Part shown: positions 7,663-15,297 of the stretch, one piece after another
Layout: each line of letters opens with the position of its first letter
Position numbering within the stretch: position 1 is the first letter of the stretch
Assembly: GCA_039812685.1 (NCBI GenBank)
Contig: JBDIBB010000011.1
Span: 1-52,060 of the forward strand
Direction: 5' to 3'
Length of the DNA: 52,060 nt
From: JBDIBB01 sp039812685
Lineage (GTDB): Bacteria > Acidobacteriota > Vicinamibacteria > Vicinamibacterales > JAFNAJ01
The notes under the pieces: generated by a model
What the model saw: the letters and a program-made list of their open reading frames with translations, nothing else
Told to the model about the DNA's origin: nothing
Database searches by the model: none
Translations under genes and position numbers: made by a program

Positions 7663-10494
7663 TCACCGGGCCGTGGCCGTCAGCGGATCCTCGCGAACGG
7701 TCAGCAGCGCGCGCGCGTGTGCCGTGCCGGCCATCAGCTCGACTGTGTACGTGCCGGGGCCGGCGAGCTGGCCCTGGGGCGCCCTGGGCGTCGCGGGAGA
7801 CGGCGATTCGCCCGCCGGTGCGGGAGGAGGGGTTGTCCCTGCCGGTGGATCGAATCGGCCGTCCCACGCGAACCTGGTGATGCCCACCCGGGCAGGCACC
7901 GTGACTTTCCGAACGCGGCCGCCGTCGAGGCTGCGGATCTCCAGCGTGACCGAGGTCTCCGGGGCGCTGGCGAGGTGCCAGGTGACGATGGGCGTGTTGG
8001 CGACCTTCGCCCGATCCTTCGCCATCCCGGAAGCACGCACCGATGGCGGGTTCTGGCCGGCGTAGGTGCCGTCGCCGACCTGCCCGCCGCGGCTGCGGTC
8101 GACCCACCACGTGGCCGTGCGCTGATCGAACAGGTGCACGGGCGCCGCCAGCGCCTCCGGCGTCAGTTGCTGCAGTGGCGTGATGTCGTCCAGCACGTAG
8201 AGCCCGCGTCCGTGCGTGCCCGCGATGAGGTCGTTGTCACGCGGGTGCACGACGAGGTCGTGCACCGCGACGGTGGGCATCCCGTTCATCAGCGGCCGCC
8301 AGGTCGTGCCGCCGTCGAGCGTGACCTGCACGCCGAACTCGGTTCCGACGAAGATCAGCCGGGGATTCCGGCGATCCGACAGCAGGACGTGCACCGGCTG
8401 GCCTGCCGGCAGCCCGCGGCCGATGTTCGTCCAGGTGGCGCCGAAGTCGGTGGTGCGGAATACCCACGTGCCGAACTCCCCGCTGCGGTGACCGTCGAAG
8501 GCCACGAGCGCGGTTCCCTTCGCATGTGGCGAGGCCTCGACGTGACTGACCCACAGTGCCGGTGGGACGTCGGGGATCGTGCCGTCCACGCGCGTCCACG
8601 CCGCGCCGTCGTCTTGCGTGACCCAGACGCGGCCGTCGTCAGTCCCCGCCCACACGAGGCCTGCCACCAGCGGCGACTCCGACAGCGACACGACGGTGGC
8701 GTGCGTCTCGGCGCCGGTGTTGTCCGGCGTCAGCCCGCCGCTGTCGCGCCGCGTCTGCTCGGGATCGTTGGCCGACAGATCCGGGCTGATGATCCGCCAC
8801 GCCGTCCCGCCATCCACCGACTTCAGGACCTGGTTGCCGCCGAGGTAGATCGTGCGGCCGTTGTGCGGCGACACGAGGAACGGCGTCTGCCAGTTGAACC
8901 GGAACGAACGGTCGGTCCGGGCCTGCGCGGCGGCCGCGCCCGGGTCGGTGGCCTGCGTCCGGCCGGATGGGGGCGTCCCCGTGACCGCGTCGATGTTGGA
9001 CACGTTGGAGGCGCCGGGCCGCGCGAAGCGTTCGGTGTAGGTCAGCGCGTCGTAGCGGCGGAAGCTGCCGTTCTCGGCCTCCGTGTAGACACGGCGCCAG
9101 TCGTCGGGATCTGCCGCCACGTGCATCCCGTCGCCCCAGTGGAGTTTCCAGGTGTCGTCGCTGCGGATGCCGAAGGCGTCGCGCGTGAAGCTCGGCACGC
9201 CCCACGTGCCGTTGTCCTGCGTGCCGCCGTAGACGACGTACGGGTCGCGCATGTCCACGCCGATCGCGTAGTACTGCGTGACGGGCAGGTTCTCGAAGAA
9301 GTGGAGCGAGCGTCCGTGGTCCTGGGTGAGGAAGAGTCCCTTGTCGTGGCCGAGGTAGTACCGGTCGTGCTGGTGCGGATCGAGCCACATGGCGTGGTAG
9401 TCGTACGGGAACTCGTGGGCGCCCCTCTCGAGCGTGCGGCCGCCATCGAGCGACACCCAGAAGCTGATGTCGAGCACGTAGACGTGCCGGTCGTCGAGGG
9501 GATTGACGCGGACCTGGCTGAAGTAGAACGGCCGCACGTTGTGCCGGTTCATGAAGCGCCAGGTCTCGCCGCCGTCCTCGGAGCGGTAGATGCCGCTGCC
9601 GAGCCGCGTCATGTCCTCGTACGCGGGGTCCTTCTGGGCGGGCTGGAAGGCTGCCTCGACGATGGCCATCAGGACCCTGGGATTCGTGCGGGAGATGGCC
9701 AGGCCGATGCGGCCGAGATCGCCCTCGGGCAGCCCGCGGCCCAGCCGCCGCCAGGTGCGGCCGCCGTCGGTCGACTTGAAGAGGCCGCTGCCGGGACCGC
9801 CCGAGTCGAACCGGTATGCCCGACGCAGCCGTTGATAGAAGGCCGTGTAGAGCACGTCCGGGTTGCGCGGATCCATCACGATGTCGGTCGCGCCAGTCCG
9901 GTTCGAGTCGGGCAGCCCGCCGCGGAGCTTCTGCCACGTCGTGCCGCCGTCGACGGTCTTGAACAACCCGCGGTCCCCCGAGTCTCCCCAGAGGTTGCCC
10001 ACGGCGGCGACGTAGGCGATCCGCGCGTCGGTCGGGTGCAGCACGATGCGGGCGATCTGGAACGTCTCGCGGAGGCCGACGTTCGTGAACGTCGCGCCGC
10101 CGTCGGTGGATTTGTAGATGCCGTCACCCCATCCGACGTCGTTGCGGTTGTTGGCCTCGCCAGTTCCCACCCAGATGATCCGGCGGTCCTTCTGGTGGAC
10201 GGCGACGTCGCCGATGGATCCTGTCGCGTACCGGTCGAAGATCGGCGTGAAGGTGGTCCCGGCGTTCTCGCTCTTCCAGACGCCGCCCGAGGCGGAGGCG
10301 ACGATCACGAACCGGGGATCGTCGTCGAGGCTCTCGACGTCGACGATGCGGCCGGAACTGCTGCCGGGCCCGATGCTGCGCCAGGAAAAGTCTGCCAGCA
10401 GGCCGTCCTCCGGCGGCGCGGCGCGAAGCGCGACGCCCATCCAGACGCCGGCGCAGAGGATGAGGGTCGTGATGGCCGTTCCGCGTCGCTTCAT
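7663..10494 (-). CDS. secreted Asp-box (BNR/VPS10-sortilin-like) repeat protein
   Basis: A 943-residue protein with a signal peptide (TTLILCAGVWMGVALRA) and about ten Asp-box repeats of form S/T-x-D-x-G-x-T-W/F, e.g. STDGGATF, TVDGGTTW, STDGGRTW, SEDGGETW and TLDGGTTW. These build a large beta-propeller like those of sortilin/VPS10 proteins and sialidases. The last 200 residues contain a Pro-rich linker and a beta-sandwich-like end (GPGTYTVELMAG). No catalytic motif is obvious, so glycosidase names sometimes given to this family are not supported here. GAGGTG precedes the ATG. It begins about 220 bases after the TonB receptor and ends 42 bases before the Ntn-hydrolase gene. Probably periplasmic or cell-surface, binding polymeric or peptide substrates. 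Confidence 0.88.
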   Translation of the reverse strand: MKRRGTAITTLILCAGVWMGVALRAAPPEDGLLADFSWRSIGPGSSSGRIVDVESLDDDPRFVIVASASGGVWKSENAGTTFTPIFDRYATGSIGDVAVHQKDRRIIWVGTGEANNRNDVGWGDGIYKSTDGGATFTNVGLRETFQIARIVLHPTDARIAYVAAVGNLWGDSGDRGLFKTVDGGTTWQKLRGGLPDSNRTGATDIVMDPRNPDVLYTAFYQRLRRAYRFDSGGPGSGLFKSTDGGRTWRRLGRGLPEGDLGRIGLAISRTNPRVLMAIVEAAFQPAQKDPAYEDMTRLGSGIYRSEDGGETWRFMNRHNVRPFYFSQVRVNPLDDRHVYVLDISFWVSLDGGRTLERGAHEFPYDYHAMWLDPHQHDRYYLGHDKGLFLTQDHGRSLHFFENLPVTQYYAIGVDMRDPYVVYGGTQDNGTWGVPSFTRDAFGIRSDDTWKLHWGDGMHVAADPDDWRRVYTEAENGSFRRYDALTYTERFARPGASNVSNIDAVTGTPPSGRTQATDPGAAAAQARTDRSFRFNWQTPFLVSPHNGRTIYLGGNQVLKSVDGGTAWRIISPDLSANDPEQTRRDSGGLTPDNTGAETHATVVSLSESPLVAGLVWAGTDDGRVWVTQDDGAAWTRVDGTIPDVPPALWVSHVEASPHAKGTALVAFDGHRSGEFGTWVFRTTDFGATWTNIGRGLPAGQPVHVLLSDRRNPRLIFVGTEFGVQVTLDGGTTWRPLMNGMPTVAVHDLVVHPRDNDLIAGTHGRGLYVLDDITPLQQLTPEALAAPVHLFDQRTATWWVDRSRGGQVGDGTYAGQNPPSVRASGMAKDRAKVANTPIVTWHLASAPETSVTLEIRSLDGGRVRKVTVPARVGITRFAWDGRFDPPAGTTPPPAPAGESPSPATPRAPQGQLAGPGTYTVELMAGTAHARALLTVREDPLTATAR

Positions 10495-10590
10495 GGGACA
10501 CCTCGCCAGCGGCTCGCGCGGAGCCTGTTACGGACGTGCGCGCCGTCGCGGGCGGCCGGCAGGCTCGCCCGCGCAGGCGTGGGAGCGGCA

Positions 10591-10645
10591 GTCCTGACGG
10601 CCAGGATCCGGCGCGCGTGAGTCACGCCTCCAGATCCGTCAGGAC
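10591..10645. other. nested inverted repeat upstream of the Asp-box gene
   Basis: Outer arms GTCCTGACGG (10591-10600) and CCGTCAGGAC (10636-10645) enclose a second perfect repeat, GCGTGA-G-TCACGC (10615-10627). It lies about 100-150 bases upstream of the Asp-box gene start, so it could be a 5' leader structure or an operator. No T-run is present. Confidence 0.4.
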
Positions 10646-10664
10646 GACCGCCGGGCCGAACGGA

Positions 10665-10700
10665 GCCGGGCCTCGCGAGACGATGCCCCGCAGGCCCGGC
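10665..10700 (-). terminator. hairpin after TonB receptor 1
   Basis: Arms GCCGGGCCT (10665-10673) and AGGCCCGGC (10692-10700) pair perfectly with an 18-base loop, starting 20 bases past the receptor stop. There is no T-run, so termination may be partial, allowing some read-through into the hydrolase genes. Confidence 0.45.
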
Positions 10701-10719
10701 GGTCCGAGGCAGCGCCTCG

Positions 10720-13527
10720 CTAGAAGTTGTAGCTGACGGCCAGCCTCGCCACGCGCGGCGGGACGATGCTTGTGATCTGTCCGAAGCTCGGACCCGACCT
10801 GGTGGTGACGCCCAGTTCCACGTTCGAGTTCGTCGCGTTGAACAGGTCGAACTGGAACGAGGCCGTACCGTAGCGCAGCTTCTGCCGCTTTTCGACCCGG
10901 AAGTTGAGCAGGTTCTGCGTGGGCAGCCGGTTGGCCGCCGCGTCCTCCATCCGGAGGATGAGGCTCCCGGAGCGGACCAGGCCGGCCGTGAAGCGGGCAT
11001 CGCGCCCCCAGACGCTGCCGCTCTGGCTCGAGAACGTTCCCGCCACCTGGATGTCGTACGGCAGGTTGTAGCTGCCCGCGACCTTGTAGGCCCACTCCCA
11101 GTACTTGCGCTTCGGGAAGAACTCGTCGTTGGGCGTCACGGGCACGCCGCCAATCCAGTCGTCGACGTGAGTGGCCAGGAAGGAGGTGACCAGTTGCCAC
11201 CGGTTCGACAGGCGCTTCTGCGCGGCCACCTCGATGCTGTTGTAGCTGTTCTCGTAGCCGGGAAGATTCTGGTCGACGGTGCGGATGTTCGCCGCGCCCG
11301 CGTAGGCCGCGCCGTACTCGTAGTACGTGATGGCGGGGCCGTCGTCAGCCGTCCCGATCACGCCGTCGGGTCCGGGATCGACCGCGGGAATCGCGATGCC
11401 GTAGGCCTCGCGCGGCCGCAGCACGTTGACGCCCTGGAACCGATCGACCTCACGCCGGTACACGTAGCTGGCGCGCGCCGAGAGGTTCGCCACGATCTGA
11501 CGCTCCACCGAGGCCGTGATCTCGTGCGTCTTGGGTTGCTTCAGGTCGGGGTTGACCGCGACCGTCTTCGCGCCGGTCGCCGTCACGAAGTCGCCGAACT
11601 CACCATCGTCGTAGTCCCGGTTGCCGTTGAGGTCGTTCCAGCGATAGGTCGTCGACGCGGCGGCGTTGTTGTTGAACGTGTCGGAGTAGAGCGCCTGGGT
11701 CGCGAAGTTGAACCAGCCGTAGGTGGCCTTCACCACCGTCCGCTTGTCGGCGTCGAGCGGCAGCGCGAGGCCGATGCGCGGCGCCCAGTTGCGCCACGTC
11801 AGGATCTCCTGTTCCGGGAAGTCGCCGGCCGGGTAGAAGCGCCCCGCCGCCTTCGACTGGGCCGGATTGAAGACGTGGTAGCTCTCGTAGCGGAGACCCA
11901 GGTTGAGCGTCGCGCGATCGCCGAAGCGCCAGGCGTCGCGGAAGTAGGCCGCCTGCGTCGTCATCGAGCCCGTCGAGTCGTACGGGAAGTTGTAGGCGAT
12001 CACCTGGAACGGCGCGCCGTTCTGGAAGCGAAGCTGGTAGTCGCGCCCGTTGGACTTCGCCGGCTCGTTCCGGAACCGGCCCTCGTCGGTGAACTCGACC
12101 CCGATCTTGATGTCGTGGCTGCCGCCCCAGGTGCTCGGCGCGAAGTGCGCCAGGCTGCCGTTGTACTGCCACCGGCTCCGGCCAACCGTGTAGGGCGAGG
12201 GGTTGTACCGGCCGGAGTACCAGAGCGTGACGGTGTCGTAGGCGGCGGGCGCTTCCGTCTCGTTCAGGATGTCGGTGTCGTAGCCCCAGTAGCCCATGAA
12301 CGCGTTCACGTAGGTGCGATCGGAGGCGACCCACGACCAGTCGGCCTTGCCCGCCCGCGGCTTGAAGATCTGATGGAACGTCGATTCCCGGTAGTGGAAT
12401 GCGTCGGCGGATCGATCCGGCTGATCCTTCTCCTGGACCTGCATGAACCCGCTGAAGCGGTGCTGGCCCGCCTGGCCGCTCAGCTTGCCGGTGTAGTTGG
12501 TCAGCGTCACCTGGTAGCTGCCCGGCACGTCGTCGGCCGTGCCGCGCACGTTGTCGGGTCCGGGCGAGGCCACGTAACCCAGCACACCCTGCTCGATGTG
12601 CTGGTTGCGGTAGGAGCCGTAGAACCACAGCGTCCGCCGCAGCACGGGGCCGCCGAGGTCCACGTTGCCGTCGTGGTAGGCCTTGAGGGGATTGCCTTCC
12701 TTCACGCCGCGGGCGCGCAGGGCGTCGGTGACGTTCCCGCTCTGGAGCTTGGGCGTCTCCCAGGCGAAGTACCCGGACCCGTGGAACGTGTCGGTCCCCG
12801 ACTTCAGGATGCCGATGAACTGCGTTCCCGGCGTGGCCATCTCGGCGTCGTTGCCCATCGCCTTGATCTGCACTTCCTGGAACGCCCCGTAGTCGTAGTA
12901 GAAGCCGCTGCCGCCGGCGTCCTCCCGGGTGTCGACGCCGTCGATCGTCGGCTTGTTGCCGCCCGACGAGGTGCCGTAGTTCGAGTACGACTGCTGGTTG
13001 CCGACCGCCGACCCGCCGACGTCGACGCCCCCGACCCGCAGCCCGGGCGCGAGGTTCATCACCTGCCACATGCTCCGGGAGGTCGGCAACTGCTCGAGCG
13101 CCTCCTTGCCCAGGTTCGTGCTGACGGCCGTCGTCCTGACGTCGACCACGGGGGAGACGGCGGTCACCGTCAGCGCTTCCTCGACCTGGCCGACCGACAT
13201 GGTCTCGTCGAGCGTCGCGACGAAGCCGGTGTCGAGCCGGACCTCGCGCTTCTTCATCGCGAAGCCCTCGAGCTCGAAGCTCACCTGGTAGGTGCCGCTC
13301 GGCAGTGCCGCGAAGCGATACATCCCCTGGCCGTCGGTGACCGTGGATCGGCCGCCCGGCAGTGCGGGAGTCGTGATGGAAACGGTCACGCCAGGCAGTA
13401 CGCCGCCGCTCTGATCGACGACCTTGCCCTCAATCCCCGAGCGATCCGTGGTCTGGGCCTGGACCGCGCCGGCGGCGAGCACCGCCAGCAGAACCGTTGT
13501 CCAGGCAAGCCGAACGAGCGTGCGCAT
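10720..13527 (-). CDS. TonB-dependent receptor, CarboxypepD-regulatory/Oar type (1)
   Basis: A 935-residue outer-membrane receptor. Signal peptide residues 1-24 (ending AVQA), then a carboxypeptidase-regulatory-like beta domain (about 28-105: GIEGKVVDQSGGVLPGVTV), a plug-like segment (LPTSRSMWQVMNLAPGLRV) and a long barrel ending in aromatic SYNF, the usual insertion signal. The ATG at 13527 is chosen over one 45 bases upstream because AGGAGGGG lies seven bases before it. It should take up a large or complex substrate with TonB energy. It lies divergent from an HTH-TM-TPR regulator and upstream, on the same strand, of four secreted hydrolase-type genes, which suggests they share a substrate. 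A GC-rich hairpin follows the stop. Confidence 0.93.
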   Translation of the reverse strand: MRTLVRLAWTTVLLAVLAAGAVQAQTTDRSGIEGKVVDQSGGVLPGVTVSITTPALPGGRSTVTDGQGMYRFAALPSGTYQVSFELEGFAMKKREVRLDTGFVATLDETMSVGQVEEALTVTAVSPVVDVRTTAVSTNLGKEALEQLPTSRSMWQVMNLAPGLRVGGVDVGGSAVGNQQSYSNYGTSSGGNKPTIDGVDTREDAGGSGFYYDYGAFQEVQIKAMGNDAEMATPGTQFIGILKSGTDTFHGSGYFAWETPKLQSGNVTDALRARGVKEGNPLKAYHDGNVDLGGPVLRRTLWFYGSYRNQHIEQGVLGYVASPGPDNVRGTADDVPGSYQVTLTNYTGKLSGQAGQHRFSGFMQVQEKDQPDRSADAFHYRESTFHQIFKPRAGKADWSWVASDRTYVNAFMGYWGYDTDILNETEAPAAYDTVTLWYSGRYNPSPYTVGRSRWQYNGSLAHFAPSTWGGSHDIKIGVEFTDEGRFRNEPAKSNGRDYQLRFQNGAPFQVIAYNFPYDSTGSMTTQAAYFRDAWRFGDRATLNLGLRYESYHVFNPAQSKAAGRFYPAGDFPEQEILTWRNWAPRIGLALPLDADKRTVVKATYGWFNFATQALYSDTFNNNAAASTTYRWNDLNGNRDYDDGEFGDFVTATGAKTVAVNPDLKQPKTHEITASVERQIVANLSARASYVYRREVDRFQGVNVLRPREAYGIAIPAVDPGPDGVIGTADDGPAITYYEYGAAYAGAANIRTVDQNLPGYENSYNSIEVAAQKRLSNRWQLVTSFLATHVDDWIGGVPVTPNDEFFPKRKYWEWAYKVAGSYNLPYDIQVAGTFSSQSGSVWGRDARFTAGLVRSGSLILRMEDAAANRLPTQNLLNFRVEKRQKLRYGTASFQFDLFNATNSNVELGVTTRSGPSFGQITSIVPPRVARLAVSYNF

Positions 13528-13582
13528 GTGGTACCCCTCCTGATCCTGCTGATCCCGATCCGAGGCCGCCACCCGAGCCCGT

Positions 13583-13663
13583 GTCAGCCCCGTCGCTGAC
13601 GTCGTGCGTGGGGACGCTTTCCGGGAACCGGGCGAACCCCGGCCGCTGACATGACATCGTCAG
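13583..13663. promoter_or_regulatory. candidate operator: repeated GTCAGC/GCTGAC half-sites
   Basis: Between the divergent TonB receptor and the HTH-TPR regulator there are half-sites GTCAGC at 13583, GCTGAC at 13595 (perfect inverted pair, 6-base spacer), GCTGAC at 13645 and GTCAG at 13659 (second inverted pair, 8-base spacer). Two dyads 62 bases apart (start to start) suit a dimeric regulator, plausibly the adjacent HTH protein. No convincing -35/-10 pair was found; CATAAT at 13721-13726 may be a -10 for the regulator gene. Confidence 0.4.
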
Positions 13664-13787
13664 ACTGCCGTCGCGGGAGCCGGCCTGGCAAGCGGCATCA
13701 GACGGCAGGCCCTGATGCCGCATAATGTCGCGAAGCGGATCTTCCTGTCGCCGCCCGATCCCCGCGATCCGCGGCTGCCTGCCCGCG

Positions 13788-15188
13788 ATGTCGACGCCCA
13801 GCCCCCCCGATCCCAGCCTCGTGCAGAACCGCGATCCCGCCGGCGAGCGGCTGGACGGCTGGAAGGCCATCGCGTCCTACCTGCGGCGGGACATCCGGAC
13901 CGTGCAGCGCTGGGAATCGACGGAGGGCCTGCCGGTCCGCCGGCTCGAGCACAGACAGCGCGCATCGGCGTTCGCCTTCAAGGATGAACTCGACGCCTGG
14001 GTTGCCGCGCGAACGCTCGGCGAAAGTCAGGGCGTCGAACCGACTCCCGCGGAGGAAGACGACCCGTCGGATGCCGCGCCACCGCCGGAGGCCGGGACGC
14101 CGGCGCCGTCATCGCGTCGCCGGCTGGGCTTGTGGACGCTGCTTGCCGGGCTCGCGGTGGCCGTGGTGGTCCTGTACTGGTTCTGGCCCGCCAGGAAGAC
14201 GTCCGCGGCGGCCGGCGACACCCGCAACAGCGAGGCCTACGCGGCGTTCGCTCACGGGCAGGCGCTCTACCTCTCGCGCCGCTACCGGGACGCGAGCATC
14301 TCGCTCGAGCGCGCCGTGACACTCGATCCAGGTTACGGGATTGCGTGGGCGTGGCTGGGCAAGACCTACGGCCGGCTCGCGCAGCCGGTGTGGGCCGGCG
14401 GTCCCGCGGCAGCCGCGCGAGCGTCTGAGACGGCGGCCAAGGCGGCCAGCCTGCTGCCGGATCTGGCCGACTCCCACATCGCCCTCGCGCTGGCGGCACG
14501 CGCCCGCGGCGACGTCGGGCAGTGGCGGGCCGAGGCCGCCAGGGCCCTGGAACTGGATCAGCGCGCGGCCGAGGCGCTGGCCCTGCTCGGCGACTCCTAC
14601 AGTTCGGTGATCTACAGCTGCGGGATCGATCAGAATGCCGAACTGGCCGAGGATTACTACCGCCGGGCCATGGAGTTGATGCCCGGGCTCATCACGACCG
14701 TCACCAACCGCGCCGGCAACCTGCGCCGTCTCGGCCGGTACGGCGAGTGCGTCGACCTGCTGAACCGTGCGCTCCACGACTACCCGGACGACACCCCGCT
14801 GCTGGCCGCCCGGGGAATCTGCCGGCTGCTGCTCGGTGATCTGGAAGGCGCGACGGCCGACATCTCGTCGGTCCGCAGCAACCCGAGGCTCGCGCCGGCG
14901 GGATCCTTGGTCTATCAGGGCCTGCTGGCCCTGAAGTCCGGCCGCATCGAGGAGGGCGAGCGCGATCTCGAGGCGTTCACCCATTACGACCAGAGCGCGC
15001 CGAGCGAGTTGATTGCAGCCGAGGCGTATGTGGTGGGTGGGTTCGCCGATCGGGCGCTCACGCACATCCAGCGGGCGCTGGCGCTGGACGCGACCTGCGC
15101 GCCCTTCGTGAGCCGGGCCATCGCGTTCGCTCCCCTCAGGCAGACCGCGTCGTTCCAGGCCCTGCTCGCCGAGCACGGCGTCCGCTGA
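13788..15188 (+). CDS. HTH - transmembrane - TPR one-component regulator
   Basis: A 466-residue protein with a cytoplasmic winged/MerR-like HTH at about 21-75 (LDGWKAIASYLRRDIRTVQRW), an acidic Pro-rich linker, one membrane helix at about 113-133 (LGLWTLLAGLAVAVVVLYWF) and a periplasmic region of TPR-like repeats (about 145-440, e.g. AYAAFAHGQALYLSRRYRDA). The layout resembles CadC/ToxR-type membrane-bound regulators, in which a periplasmic signal acts directly on a DNA-binding head. It is divergent from TonB receptor 1, its likely target. Start choice is uncertain: the ATG at 13788 lacks a clear ribosome site, and an ATG at 13725 would add 21 residues of unlikely composition. Confidence 0.82.
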   Translation: MSTPSPPDPSLVQNRDPAGERLDGWKAIASYLRRDIRTVQRWESTEGLPVRRLEHRQRASAFAFKDELDAWVAARTLGESQGVEPTPAEEDDPSDAAPPPEAGTPAPSSRRRLGLWTLLAGLAVAVVVLYWFWPARKTSAAAGDTRNSEAYAAFAHGQALYLSRRYRDASISLERAVTLDPGYGIAWAWLGKTYGRLAQPVWAGGPAAAARASETAAKAASLLPDLADSHIALALAARARGDVGQWRAEAARALELDQRAAEALALLGDSYSSVIYSCGIDQNAELAEDYYRRAMELMPGLITTVTNRAGNLRRLGRYGECVDLLNRALHDYPDDTPLLAARGICRLLLGDLEGATADISSVRSNPRLAPAGSLVYQGLLALKSGRIEEGERDLEAFTHYDQSAPSELIAAEAYVVGGFADRALTHIQRALALDATCAPFVSRAIAFAPLRQTASFQALLAEHGVR

Positions 15189-15197
15189 CCGGCCGGG

Positions 15198-15251
15198 CCG
15201 GGCCTCGTCTTCCGCCAGCCGGACGACCGCGTCCGCTGAGCCGAGGCCCGG
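15198..15251. terminator. inverted repeat between convergent genes
   Basis: CCGGGCCTCG (15198-15207) pairs perfectly with CGAGGCCCGG (15242-15251). It begins 9 bases after the HTH-TPR stop and ends 46 bases before the convergent P-domain gene stop, so it could serve both. The loop is long (34 bases) and there is no T-run. Confidence 0.4.
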
Positions 15252-15297
15252 TCGTCACCCGCGCGGCAGGACGGCAGCGCCGCCCACGCCCGGCGGC

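Noticed and set aside
7663..10494. Calling the Asp-box protein a glycosyl hydrolase
   Set aside because: The propeller repeats are clear, but no sialidase catalytic residues or other hydrolase motif could be identified.
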